DNA from: CACIAM-69d sp001698445
GTDB lineage: Bacteria; Cyanobacteriota; Cyanobacteriia; CACIAM-69d
NCBI RefSeq assembly: GCF_043235035.1
Contig: NZ_JAZAQF010000069.1
Coordinates: 62,001-126,000, forward strand
Length of the DNA stretch: 64,000 nt
Direction: 5' to 3'
Shown in pieces: positions 22,833 to 33,000 of this stretch (position 1 is the stretch's first letter; each line of letters opens with the position of its first letter). The notes below the pieces were generated by a model. The model saw nothing but the letters and a program-made list of their open reading frames with translations, searched no databases and was not told the DNA's origin. A program made the position numbers and the translations under genes.

Positions 22833-24143
22833 TTAGCGGTAATCGCGATTTTGGATGTCGCGCAGACGAGCCTCGGGGCGCTTGAAGCGATCCATTTGTG
22901 CCTCAAAGAATTTGCGGTTTGCCATCAGGTGTTCTGGGTTTTCGTCATCCAATGGGTAGAGCAACGCTGCCCGCAGCGCTTGGATCACGGCGGAGGTGAC
23001 GCAATACATCGATCGCTGGAAAGTAATCCCGAGCTGAATCAACATATCGTCCTCGCCCCGGCAATGTTGGTGATAGTAATCCAACAGGTATTGCGGCAGG
23101 AAATGCAACATATCCTGCATCAACTGTGTGGGCGGAATCCCGGCGGTTCCGACGGGGAATACGTCAGCGTACAGAATGCCGTAATGGAAGTCCGCTTGCT
23201 CGCTGGGTACTTGACCCGCCTGGGCGTTGTAAGACTTGGTTCCCCGGAACGGAGCCGTGCGATAAAACACCGCTTCCACGTAGGGCAATGCAGCATCATA
23301 GAGCCACATGAAGCCCTTATCTTTGGGCACCAAATCAAACCATTCGCCGCGAATATTCACCCGGTGATAGATGGGGCGACCGGAGATCGCAAAGATGCCA
23401 TTAATCAGGAAGTTCATGGCATCGGGCACACCCTTGAAACCGCCTTCATCGTAGATGTCTGACATTTCAAAGAACACCGGAGCCATGATTTCCCAGAACA
23501 GCCCCAAATTGCTGTAGTAGGACATCATTCGGCATTGTTCAATGAAGGCTTCGGGGAAGAGTTTATACATCCCCAACATGATCGGATTGCCTTTGAAGTA
23601 GGCTTTGATGGCGCGATCGCAGTTTTGGCGATATTCCTCGGTGTTCAGAAAGTCATCAAACCGATTCACGCCCGCATACATTTTGCGATGCCAGAGCATG
23701 GCGTTCATGCAGGCTTCGGCGAATTCCATGTTCACCCGATCGTGCCACAGGTGATGGAACAGCTTCGGCATTTTAATCGTTTCACCCTTGCTCATAAATT
23801 CGAGCAATTCCGGGTGGGCTGTGGCAATGCCGCGCCAAATTCGCAGGTCGGCGGTGTCGCCTGCGTAGTGGTTTGGTAAGTCTAAATATTTCTGGGGTAG
23901 GAAATATTTAAAGAAGGGAAACGGATTCAGGAAAACTTCTTCGGCGATGTAGAGCAAGTCCCGCCAATAGAAGTCCATCGGCACGGCATAGGCCTTGTAA
24001 ATCCCGATGATTTGCATCAGGTTTTCCGGCGTGTCGGGCAACATTGCGCCGCCCGCTTCCAGGCGATGGATGACTTCCGCAAATTCATGCTGCGACGGGG
24101 GGATTTTGGGGGCGGTGTCCGGTTTGATTGGGGTCTGAACCAT
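22833..24143 (-). CDS. CO2 hydration protein (CupA/CupB, ChpY/ChpX family)
   Basis: A 436-residue protein that caps the membrane arm of the specialised NDH-1 complex and hydrates CO2 to bicarbonate. Family features are LPDTPENLMQIIGIYKAYAV, FLNPFPFFKYF, the His/Arg-rich LFHHLWHDRVNMEFAEACMN (H130-R136 region, which I recall as near the proposed zinc site) and FPVGTAGIPPTQLMQDMLHFLP. ATG 24143 is chosen; a longer frame adds 78 residues that overlap ndhD and are not family-like. It is the last gene of the operon. Whether it is CupA (inducible) or CupB (constitutive) cannot be decided by eye; lack of cupS leans to CupB. Confidence 0.93.
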   Translation of the reverse strand: MVQTPIKPDTAPKIPPSQHEFAEVIHRLEAGGAMLPDTPENLMQIIGIYKAYAVPMDFYWRDLLYIAEEVFLNPFPFFKYFLPQKYLDLPNHYAGDTADLRIWRGIATAHPELLEFMSKGETIKMPKLFHHLWHDRVNMEFAEACMNAMLWHRKMYAGVNRFDDFLNTEEYRQNCDRAIKAYFKGNPIMLGMYKLFPEAFIEQCRMMSYYSNLGLFWEIMAPVFFEMSDIYDEGGFKGVPDAMNFLINGIFAISGRPIYHRVNIRGEWFDLVPKDKGFMWLYDAALPYVEAVFYRTAPFRGTKSYNAQAGQVPSEQADFHYGILYADVFPVGTAGIPPTQLMQDMLHFLPQYLLDYYHQHCRGEDDMLIQLGITFQRSMYCVTSAVIQALRAALLYPLDDENPEHLMANRKFFEAQMDRFKRPEARLRDIQNRDYR

Positions 24144-24219
24144 GATGTTGTGGGGAAATTTCCAAGGTTTCAGAGACGTTTCGGGAGGGGCGCAAGCGTT
24201 GCACCCGGTCGGTAAAGCG

Positions 24220-24249
24220 GGGGCAAGGGGCTTAAGCCCCTTGTCTGGT
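24220..24249. repeat. Dispersed palindrome, copy 2
   Basis: The palindrome CAAGGGGCTTAAGCCCCTTG at 24224-24243 with the same GGGG and TCTGGT flanks as at 2594-2623. It sits in the spacer between ndhD and cup, just downstream of the ndhD stop. As RNA it forms a very stable hairpin with no U-run, and could protect or separate the ndhD and cup parts of the message. Confidence 0.88.
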
Positions 24250-24268
24250 TGAGTCGCCGAGTAACCGA

Positions 24269-25795
24269 TTAATCGATCGCGGGGGCCTTTCGGGCTGGTT
24301 TGGTCGGGGCGATCGCCACCGGTTGGTTCACCGTAGGAATCGCGGCGATCATCGCGTCCGTGGTCGGCTCGATCCACTTCACCAGCCAGCTCGGTTGAAT
24401 CCCCAGCCAGAGGATCAGCCCGGTCAAAATCAGACCTGGCAAGTGCTCATCAAACCGCACGGCGGGGTAGTAGGCGGTGGCGTTGTCCAGGCGGCCAAAG
24501 CAGGTGCGATTCAGCAAAATCACGAAGTACACCGCCGTCAGCCCGGAAGCCAGGATGCAGAGCAGCGAAATCACGGGATAGGTGGTGAAGCTGCCTTGGA
24601 ACACCATGTATTCCGCCACAAAGCCGACCATCCCGGGGATGCCCGCGCTGGCCATGCCCGCCAGCACCAACAGGCCGCTGGTCAGGGGCAAGCCGCGAAT
24701 CGGACTCATCAACCCGTTCAGCTTGTCCAGGTCGCGGGTGCCGACTTTCTTTTCAATCACACCCACCAGGTAGAACAAAATCGCCAGGATCAAGCCGTGG
24801 CTGACCATTTGGGCCACAGAACCCAGCAACGACAGGGGGTTGAGGGCGGCGGCGGCCACGATGATGTAGCCCATGTGCCCGATCGAGCTGTAGGCCACCA
24901 TTCGCTTAATGTCCTTTTGGGCGATCGCAGTCAATGCGCCATACATGACGCTGACCACGCCCACCAGCGCCAGACCCGGGGCGATCGTCCCCCAAGCGTC
25001 GGGCAGCAGACCCAAGCCGTAGCGCAGCAAGCCGTAGGTGCCCAGTTTGGCCAGCACACCGCCCAGCAACACCGTGGTGGCGGGCGACGATTCCACGTAG
25101 GCATCGGGCAGCCAGGTGTGCAGCGGCACGAGGGGAATCTTGATGCCGAAGCCAACCACCAACAGCAGCAGGCAAATCAGTTGGGCATTTTCGGACAGAT
25201 TATTGATGTTGATCTGGCCTAGGTCAAAGCTGGTGGAACCACTGAGCCAGGTCAGGGCCAGGAAGCCCGCCAGGACAAGAATCCCGGAGATGGCGGTGTA
25301 GATCAGAAATTTGGTGGCGGCGTAGCTGCGTTTTTGTTCGCTGCCCCAAATTGCGATCAATAAATAGAAGGGAATCAGTTCTAGCTCGTAGAACAGGATA
25401 AACAGCAGCAGGTTCTGAGCCAGGAATGCGCCGTTAATCCCGGCGATCGCCAGCAAAATCATGGCGTAGTAGAGCCGGGGCCGCTGCAAATCCCGATCGC
25501 TGCTGCAAATGGCAATCCAAGCCAGCAGGGCGGTCAAGCCCACCAACGGCAGCGACAACCCATCCACACCCAGGCTGTAGCTCAAGCCCAGTTGCGGAAC
25601 CCAGGGCAAATATTCGGTCATTTGCGCCCCGATCGCATTCACATCGACCTTGGCAAATAAATACAACGTCCACAGGGCGATCGCGCTGGCAATGGCCAGG
25701 CTCACCTTTTTCAGTAGGGCAGAGTTGGGCTGACCGGGCCACAGACCCACCAGGGCCGCCCCGATCGCCGGAATTAAAATCAATGCGCTCAACAT
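24269..25795 (-). CDS. ndhD: NAD(P)H-quinone oxidoreductase subunit NdhD3/NdhD4
   Basis: A 508-residue antiporter-like membrane subunit of NDH-1 (NuoM/NdhD family). It has about 14 hydrophobic segments; family motifs include LLFILFYELELIPFYLLIAIWG (with the conserved Glu), IPLVPLHTWLPDAYVESSP and DIKRMVAYSSIGHMGYI. The order ndhF-ndhD-cup shows that it is one of the CO2-uptake paralogues (D3 or D4), not respiratory D1/D2. Its start is ATG 25795. The gap to ndhF (247 bp) holds a palindromic repeat; the gap to cup (125 bp) holds a second, different palindrome. Confidence 0.94.
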   Translation of the reverse strand: MLSALILIPAIGAALVGLWPGQPNSALLKKVSLAIASAIALWTLYLFAKVDVNAIGAQMTEYLPWVPQLGLSYSLGVDGLSLPLVGLTALLAWIAICSSDRDLQRPRLYYAMILLAIAGINGAFLAQNLLLFILFYELELIPFYLLIAIWGSEQKRSYAATKFLIYTAISGILVLAGFLALTWLSGSTSFDLGQININNLSENAQLICLLLLVVGFGIKIPLVPLHTWLPDAYVESSPATTVLLGGVLAKLGTYGLLRYGLGLLPDAWGTIAPGLALVGVVSVMYGALTAIAQKDIKRMVAYSSIGHMGYIIVAAAALNPLSLLGSVAQMVSHGLILAILFYLVGVIEKKVGTRDLDKLNGLMSPIRGLPLTSGLLVLAGMASAGIPGMVGFVAEYMVFQGSFTTYPVISLLCILASGLTAVYFVILLNRTCFGRLDNATAYYPAVRFDEHLPGLILTGLILWLGIQPSWLVKWIEPTTDAMIAAIPTVNQPVAIAPTKPARKAPAID

Positions 25796-25875
25796 AGGCG
25801 TTTACTGTGATACTGCTGCGATTGACGGCTCGTAATGAAGCGACGGTCTAAACCCGGATCCCGAGGGGGCAAATT

Positions 25876-25959
25876 GTAGGTTGGGTTGAGGCACGAAACC
25901 CAACATCTGTAAAGCTTCGGTTGATCGCGTTGGGTTTCGCAAGGCTCAACCCAACCTAC
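25876..25959. repeat. 84-bp palindromic dispersed element in the ndhF-ndhD spacer
   Basis: The left arm starts GTAGGTTGGGTTGAG and ends CGAAACCCAAC (25876-25904); the right arm, GTTGGGTTTCGC ... CTCAACCCAACCTAC (25929-25959), is its near-perfect reverse complement, with 24 bp between. A single-arm relative lies at 4831-4864. It has the look of a non-autonomous, MITE-like element or a large stem-loop; here it is transcribed inside an operon. Further partial copies of the core (GAGTTGGGTT) follow at about 25967-25976. Confidence 0.92.
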
Positions 25960-26042
25960 GAAACTGAGTTGGGTTCCGGGCAGGAGCGCACCGCCGTGCG
26001 CCCCCATAGGTTGGCCCCACGGCAATCGAGGCCGATCGGAAC

Positions 26043-27887
26043 CTAGGGAACCGCCGGGGCCAGAATCGGCCAAGCGACCAGCGCCCCAAACAGCACCACC
26101 CCCAACAGAATCGACAGGGCATAGAACTGCACTTGACCCGTGGTGTTGTAGCGCAAGCCTTGGCCGCCTACCACCGTCAGGGCCCCCACCGCATTCACAA
26201 AGCCATCGACAATGAACCGATCGATCCAGAACAGCACGCCGGACACAGCGCCCACCACCAGCACGATCGTGTTGCGATAGAGCTTGGCCGTATAGAGGTC
26301 ATAGGCAAAGAAATCGCGAATCGGAGCCGGAATCGAATGCACCGGCTTAGCCACCTGCGGATTCAGGTACAGCGCCGCCGCCGACCCCAACCCAATCAGA
26401 GACGAGGTTGCCAGGGCGATCGCCTCCGTCATGCCCAGGCTCGGCAAAATCTGCCATTGGATCAGCAACAGCGGCGTATGCAACACCACCCCCACCATCA
26501 CCAGCGTCGGGAAGCTCATGGGCCAGAGCACTTCCGGGGCGCGCTGGGTCATGGGCGACTCGGGGCCAAAGAACACCAGCCCGAAAGTCCGCATCAGGCT
26601 GAAGCCCGTCATGGCGTTAATCAGCAGCAGGGCCGCAAAAATCAACGGCTGATTGGCTGCCAACAACGCACCACCCAGGGCCGACAGCGACCAGAAGCAG
26701 CCCAAGGGCGGCACAGCCACCAAGCCCAGCATCCCTACCAAGAAGCCCGGGCCGGCCGCTGGTCGCTTGGGCCACAGGCCACCCAGTTGGGTCACGTCCT
26801 GGGTGACACAGTTGGAAATCACGCAGCCAGCGCTCATGGTCAACAACACCATGGCCACGGAATAGGTCAAGCAGAGCAGCAGGGCCAGGTCAGACTGGCC
26901 AAAGCCGATCGCCACGAACACCAAGCCCATATAGGCGCTGGTGGCGTAGGACAGCACGCGCTTGATATCGATTTGGGCGATCGCGATCGCACTGCACAGC
27001 AGGGCCGTCACCAAGCCCACCGACCATTCCACCGTCACCGCCACGGGCGACAGGGCAATCACCGGCTGGAATTTCACCAACACCCAAGCCCCGATCGGGA
27101 CAACCACCGCATTTCGCAAAATCGACGCGGGCAGCGGCCCTTCCATCGCCTCATCCAGCCACAGGTGCAGCGGGATTTGGGCACATTTCCCGAGGGGGCC
27201 CGCTACCAGGGCCAGGCCCAACAGGGTCGCCACGGTGGGATCGAGTTCCGCCGTCTGCGCCCACGCGGCCAAGTTCGTAAAGTTCCAAGTCCCGGCGATC
27301 GGCAGCAGCGCCACCACGCCCATCAGCAGCACCAAGTCCCCAACCCGCTTGGTCAAGAACGCATCACGCGCCCCGGTCACCACCAGCGGCTGGCTGAACC
27401 ACAGTCCCACCAGCAGGTAAGTGCCCAGGGTCAGGATTTCCAGCACGATGTAGCTGAAGAATGCCGAGTCGCAGAGCACCAGCAGGCTCATGCCGCCTTC
27501 AAACAAGCCCAGCAAGGAATAAAACCGGGCCCACCCCCAGTCCATTTCCATGTAGCCGACGGCGAACAGTTGTGCCAGGAAGGTAATCCCGGAAATCAGG
27601 GCCATCGTGCCCACGTTCACCACGGAAGCCTTGAGGTCAAGATCCACATTCAGCCCCGCCGCATCCAGCCAGTTAAAGGAAATGGTGGCTTCCGGTTGGT
27701 TCCAGATCAGGGGCAGGGCGATCGCGCTATGTAAAAACGCCAGGCCCGTAGACAGGATGTTGAAATAGCCCGCTGGTCGTGGGCCAGTGCGCCGAATGAA
27801 GGCCGGCGACCAAAGCAGGGCCAACAACCCGCCAAAGAGGGCGTAGGTTGGCACCAGCCAAAGGTTATCGATAATCCAGCGATCCAT
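26043..27887 (-). CDS. ndhF: NAD(P)H-quinone oxidoreductase subunit NdhF3/NdhF4
   Basis: A 614-residue antiporter-like subunit of NDH-1 (NuoL/NdhF family), first gene of the CO2-uptake operon. Features: GYMEMDWGWARFYSLLGLFE, YIVLEILTLGTYLLVGLWF, ARDAFLTKRVGDLVLLMGVV, CAQIPLHLWLDEAMEGPLPASI and DIKRVLSYATSAYMGLVFVAI. It is shorter than respiratory NdhF1 and of the length expected for F3/F4. With NdhD and the Cup protein it forms the specialised end of NDH-1MS, coupling electron flow to CO2 hydration in the thylakoid membrane. The promoter should lie at 27888-28100; no LysR-type regulator (CcmR) gene is in the window. Confidence 0.94.
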   Translation of the reverse strand: MDRWIIDNLWLVPTYALFGGLLALLWSPAFIRRTGPRPAGYFNILSTGLAFLHSAIALPLIWNQPEATISFNWLDAAGLNVDLDLKASVVNVGTMALISGITFLAQLFAVGYMEMDWGWARFYSLLGLFEGGMSLLVLCDSAFFSYIVLEILTLGTYLLVGLWFSQPLVVTGARDAFLTKRVGDLVLLMGVVALLPIAGTWNFTNLAAWAQTAELDPTVATLLGLALVAGPLGKCAQIPLHLWLDEAMEGPLPASILRNAVVVPIGAWVLVKFQPVIALSPVAVTVEWSVGLVTALLCSAIAIAQIDIKRVLSYATSAYMGLVFVAIGFGQSDLALLLCLTYSVAMVLLTMSAGCVISNCVTQDVTQLGGLWPKRPAAGPGFLVGMLGLVAVPPLGCFWSLSALGGALLAANQPLIFAALLLINAMTGFSLMRTFGLVFFGPESPMTQRAPEVLWPMSFPTLVMVGVVLHTPLLLIQWQILPSLGMTEAIALATSSLIGLGSAAALYLNPQVAKPVHSIPAPIRDFFAYDLYTAKLYRNTIVLVVGAVSGVLFWIDRFIVDGFVNAVGALTVVGGQGLRYNTTGQVQFYALSILLGVVLFGALVAWPILAPAVP

Positions 27888-28507
27888 AGGCGTTTTCCAT
27901 GGGAATCAGGGTACGAATAGCGGGTTTCGGGCGCAGAATTTTGGGCCGCGGAGTCTGAAACAGACAATGCAGCAATGCAATCCTGTTATGCAAGTTTAAG
28001 AATGCTTTAGTTGTTTTTAAGATTACTGGGTTCAAAAGGGAAAATCTATAAGCAAATGCTTGGAAACTCCGATGAAGGGTCTAAGTATGGCTTATTGCTA
28101 ATCCCTGACATTTGAGGATCCCCTTGAGGGCCAATCGCGAGGGCCAATCAAGAGTTTTGGGTCAATGATCCGGAGGATGATCGCGCTGTGGGGCTGTATA
28201 AGGACTATGAGGCGGATGGCAACGGGCGATCGTGACTGATCAGAACTGATCAAAATAGTTGATCAGCAATCTGACATTGCTAAGTATTTATTACTAAGTA
28301 TTGATCGCTAGACCATGATCCTGGATCTGAGCCACAGATTCGATTAATGGATTTAACTGAAGGATTCGATTTGAAGATTCGATAATCCCATTCCCTCAAA
28401 ATCCAATCCCCTCAAATCCCACGTGAATCCCAAGTGATTGAATAGGCATCAACTGGACAACGAATCTCATCAGCATTGAACAAGTCAGCAAATATGGGGA
28501 TCGAATC
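27888..28507. other. Divergent promoter region upstream of ndhF
   Basis: No intact gene is supported. The part near ndhF should hold the operon promoter; on the minus strand AT-rich TTAAACTTGCATAACAGG lies about 100 bp upstream of the start, but I cannot assign a regulator. A short open stretch at 28146-28235 (plus strand) encodes NQEFWVNDPEDDRAVGLYKD and ends in a stop, reading like the tail of a lost gene. Several GATTCGAT-like words near 28330-28390 are repetitive. Confidence 0.45.
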
Positions 28508-29338
28508 ATGTTGCACCACCCACTGGCGCAATCATTGGTAAAAACTGGTTCGCAAATGAGTTCGCAAATGAGTTCGCAGATGGACTTAGAGATGAATTCA
28601 GAGATGAATTCGCACAATCATTCCCAAACTTGGATTCAGCCGCGAATCCAACGATGGGCCGCCGGATGGTTGGGGCTATGGCTCGTTGGGTCGATCGCTG
28701 GGGTGGGAATGGCTGTTGGGGTGGGGGTTTTGCCCGCTGTGGCCCAGGCTTCTGATTGTCGGGATCCGCAAGATCAAACCACCATGAATCGCTGTGCCTA
28801 TGAAAGCTGGGAACGGGTCGATCGCGCCTTAAATCAAACCTACCAACGGGCGATCGTCCGGCTCAGTGCCCCCCAACAGCAACAACTGGTGAGCGCCCAG
28901 CAGGCTTGGATCGTTTTCCGCGATCGCCACTGTGCTTTTGCGTCTGGCGAGTTTGAGGGCGGCTCCATGCAACCGTTGATCGAATGGAGCTGCAAGGAGA
29001 TCGTGACCCAGGAGCGGCTGAACGATTTGCAGGCCTATCGCCGAGGCACAACTCCTCCCGCCGGCCGCCTCAGCCAACCCGCTTCGGATGCGGCTTTAAA
29101 TCGGGCCTACCAAGCCCTGTTGCAAGCCCAGTCGGGCAGCCAGCGATCGCGCCTGATTGCGGCCGAAGAAGCCTGGATTCGGTTTCGTGATCGCGCCTGT
29201 GCCTTTGAACAAAGTCTGCAATCAACGGGCGATCGTTGTGTTATTCGCTTATCCGATCAGCGCACCGTTGCCCTGGAAGAAGCCTTGAATAACAGTGGAC
29301 TGCAGGGAGCTGGCCTGGGAGATGATGATCAAACTTGA
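28508..29338 (+). CDS. LprI-like (DUF1311) secreted protein with two copies of the domain
   Basis: A 276-residue protein. After a repetitive N-terminus (SQMSSQMSSQMDLEMNSEMN) comes a signal or anchor segment (WLGLWLVGSIAGVGMAVGVG). Two DUF1311/LprI repeats follow: DCRDPQDQTTMNRCAYESWE with AQQAWIVFRDRHCAF, and a second with SDAALNRAYQAL and AEEAWIRFRDRACAF, each with conserved cysteines. LprI proteins inhibit lysozyme in mycobacteria; most cyanobacterial members are uncharacterised. It is a lone gene, divergent from ndhF. The Met-Ser/Asn repeats at the N-terminus suggest a recently expanded stretch, and the true start might be nearer the signal. Confidence 0.83.
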   Translation: MLHHPLAQSLVKTGSQMSSQMSSQMDLEMNSEMNSHNHSQTWIQPRIQRWAAGWLGLWLVGSIAGVGMAVGVGVLPAVAQASDCRDPQDQTTMNRCAYESWERVDRALNQTYQRAIVRLSAPQQQQLVSAQQAWIVFRDRHCAFASGEFEGGSMQPLIEWSCKEIVTQERLNDLQAYRRGTTPPAGRLSQPASDAALNRAYQALLQAQSGSQRSRLIAAEEAWIRFRDRACAFEQSLQSTGDRCVIRLSDQRTVALEEALNNSGLQGAGLGDDDQT

Positions 29339-30006
29339 GTTGAGTGAACTAATTTGGGGAACTTCGATTGTTTTTGTAAATTTTTTTGTATCAATTCATC
29401 TTTGTAGAGTGAGCCATTAACCTAATTGCCCCCGGCGCAGGGAGTGGCGGCGGCCCCCGATTTTTCAAATTTGGTCTATCGTAATCTTGAGGAACTCTAA
29501 AGACTCCTTCGAGATCCTTGTCTGAGAAAAATTGATTTTCTCAAGGCTTGCTTTGCAGAAATCGCCAAAAACAAACCAAAATTCACAATAATTTCAAAAA
29601 AATTGCGATTTTCGGGTATCGTTCACACTTTTGAAAATATTTAGACAAACAATGAATGAAAAACCTTGATCAGGGTGGATTATTCTCAAAGAAATTAGCT
29701 CACGGGAACTCCGCGATCGAGCGATCTGGTTCTGGAACCATGACTGTTGCGTCAGTTTAGATTAATCACAAATCACTAAAATGACAGGGTTCAGATAATC
29801 GATCACTCGCGGTCAGTGCCGTGGTGCAGCAAAATTCGGTCAATCGTCAGGTGGGAATAGATAGCTATCGCTAGGAGCTGTTTTATTTGTCGTGAACCGT
29901 TGCTGTGGTTGGGATGGGATCGAGGTTGAGTTTGGTCGCTGCTTGGCAAGCCGGATGATGCCGCAACCTCAATTGTGAAGAAAACCTTGATCAGAAAACT
30001 GTTTTC
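29339..30006. other. AT-rich gap without a gene
   Basis: No gene is supported. A small perfect stem, GAGAAAA with TTTTCTC, is at about 29524-29540. The region is AT-rich and should carry the promoter of the large signalling gene at 30007. No tRNA or known RNA was seen. Confidence 0.5.
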
Positions 30007-33000
30007 ATGATTCAGCAGTTGCGACGCTTGCCACTCCCGATCGTGTTGGTTGTGCCATTCATGGCGCAGATCTTGGTAATCGTGAGCTTGGTGGGATATT
30101 TGTCCTATGCCGGCGGCAAATCGTCCATTGTGGGTGTGTTGGCGCAAATGCAGCGGGATACGGCCGATCGCGCCGATGACCTGTTGCAGGAGGTTTTGCG
30201 CGGGTTGCAAGACGCGAACCAACGAAATGCGAATAATTTGCGCCCGATCGCTGGCCAGCGGACTCAACAAACCAACACCATGCCGCAAGGGGTTCAACTC
30301 GATCGCTACCTGTGGAATCAGGTGATTACCAGTGATGATGTGGACTTGGTGGGGTTTGCGACGGCGACCGGGGAATTCACGGGGGTTGAGCGTAACCATC
30401 AGGGCAAGCTGCGGATCAGCAGCACCACTGACAACGGAAGGCTTTGTCGGTATCTCGTGAACCATCGGGGCGATCGCCAGGCCCAGGTTGATTGTTTGCC
30501 CGATGTTCCCCATCCAGATTTGCGACAGCAGCCTTGGTATCGAATGGCGGTCGGGACAGGGGAACCCACTTGGAGTATTATTGATCCCCCATTTCAGAAA
30601 ACCACGACTTATTTAAGTGTAATTCAGCCGTTGTGGGGCGATCGGGGGCATCCGCTGGGTGTGTTGATGGCGGGGTTGCGGCTTTCGCATCTGGGGCAAC
30701 GGCTGGCCACAATGCAGGCCGGAAAACCGGGGCAACTTCTGATCTTGGAACGAAGCGGCCATCTAATTGCTGCCTCCACGGGGGAAAAGCCGGCGGTGCT
30801 GTCCTTGTCTGGAGGGGGTCGCCAGCGCCTGACGGCCACCCGCAGCGAAAATCCCGTGACGGCGGAGGCTGCCCGGGCTGCAGTGCGGTTAATTCAGGGT
30901 CAGCAACCGCTTCAGGATCGCCAAACCACGATCACGGTGAGTGAGGAACAATACGCCGTTTTTTTGCGGCCGTTTAACGATGCCAGCGGTTTGGACTGGT
31001 GGTTGGTGGTGGTGACTCCTCATCAGGTCTATAGCAGTCCCCTGGAGCACAATCTATGGCTAATTTTGGGGTTGTGCGGCGGTGCAATGGTGCTGGCGGG
31101 GTTTACGGGTTGGGGATTGGCCCATTGGGTGACGCGGCCATTGATGGAGGTGCATGAGGCGGCCCAAGCGCTGGCCAGTGGCCAGTGGCAGCGACGGGTG
31201 ACGGGGGACGATCGCCCCGATCGCCTGGGGGAGTTGGCCCGGGCTTTTAACTTCATGGCCAATTGCGTGGAGGGGGCTTTTATTCAACTAACGGCCCAAA
31301 ATCAGGAGCTACGGCGGATCGATCGGCTCAAGGATGAGTTCTTGGCCAGTACCTCCCACGCCCTGCGATCGCCCTTGGCGGGGATGATTGCCATTGTGGA
31401 GTCTCTGTTGCGGGGGACGGGCGGCCCGCTGACTTCCCTGCAAAAAACAAATTTGGAACTGTTGTTGACCAGTAATCAGCGCCTGCAAAACTTGGTGAAT
31501 GATTTGCTGGATGTGGCGCGGTTGCGCTACGGGGATGTGCGTTTGGATCCGCAGGCGATCGATTTGCGATCGGCGGTGCAGGTGGCGATCACAATGTTGC
31601 AGCCCCTGGCCGATCGACGACATCTGACCCTGGTGATGCAAATTCCTGACCAGTTGCCGCCAGTGATGGCTGACCCTGATCGGCTCCAGCAAATTTTGCT
31701 GAATCTATTGGACTATGCCATTCAACAAGCTGCGGGCCAACAGATTCTGATTACGGCTGAATTTTTGTCTGAGCAAGATATGGTGCGGGTTTCAACGCTC
31801 GATCGGGGCCCGGAACCGGCGATCGGGTCTTGGGGGCAAGAGTCGGCCCTTGCTCAGGGGGGTGTGGTTCTGCCCATGGTGGCTGATCCTCTCCCGCCCC
31901 TAGTCCTAGAACCGGCTCAGTTAGACTCCATCGGTGGTCTGAGTTTAACCATCACCAAGCGCCTGGTGGAGTTACATGGGGGAACGTTGGCTTTGGGCGA
32001 TTCCTGCGGCCATGGCCGGGGGCATCACTCGGAGAATCATTCGGAGAATTCCCCGGGAGATTACACAACGGCTGCTGCTCCCGGGTTGTGGGAGCGCATC
32101 AGTTTCACAATCCCGATCGCCTGGACAAGGGAACCCCCTACCCTCCAGATCGCCCCCAGCGACCATTGGGCAGCGCCCCAGCCCCAGCCCCCAACCACCA
32201 CCGATCCCGATTTGCTGCCGTCTCACATTCTGGTGGTGGATGATGATCCGTTGATTTTGCAAGGGTTGGCCAACTGGTTAGCGCTGGAACCGGGGTTTCG
32301 GGTGTCTGTGGCCCTCAGTGGGCGATCGGCCCTGGCCCAAATTCAGCAAGGCCCTGTGCCTGACTTGCTGTTGCTGGATTTGCGAATGCCCGACCTCACG
32401 GGCTACGAGGTGATTGCTCAGTTGCGTCAAACCTGGTCACCCCAGACCTTGCCGATCGTCCTGTTAAGCGAGCGAGCCTGTCCCCAGGAAATTGTGGCCG
32501 GCTTGGCGGCGGGAGCCAACGATCACCTCACCAAGCCGGTGACGGCCGGCGAACTGATTGCCCGCACCCGGGCCCATTTGCAAGTGCGCCAACTGCAACT
32601 GCAACAACAGCGAGTGGCCGCCGAGCATGAGCGCAAAATTGCCCTGTTTTTGGATGCGTTGCCCGTGGGGGTGGCGGTCTATCAAGCGGGGGGTGACCTG
32701 CTCTACCTGAACAGCTTGGGACGACAATTGCTCAATTTAGATCCGAACTTAGATCCGAGCTTAGACCCAAGTTTAAATTCGGCTGCGCCCTTGTCGGTGT
32801 CGCTAGCCGATCGCCTGTATCGGGCCGGAACCGATCAACCGATTGAGCTGGCTCAGATCCCGGTGCAGTTGGGTGCAACGGGCCAAGCCGCCGTTACGGA
32901 AACCATTGAACTCGATCGAGGCAGCAGGCGCATTCCCTTTGAAATGCGGGCTGTGCCTATTACCGATGAAGCGGGGCAGGTTGCCTATGCGGTGGTCACC

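Noticed and set aside
24323..25222. 299-codon plus-strand frame antisense to ndhD
   Set aside because: Composition bias only; the ndhD protein on the other strand is clear.
26133..27734. Open frame of 533 codons on the plus strand, antisense to ndhF
   Set aside because: It is rich in His, Gln, Arg and Gly in the way typical of antisense frames of GC-rich membrane genes; ndhF is certain.
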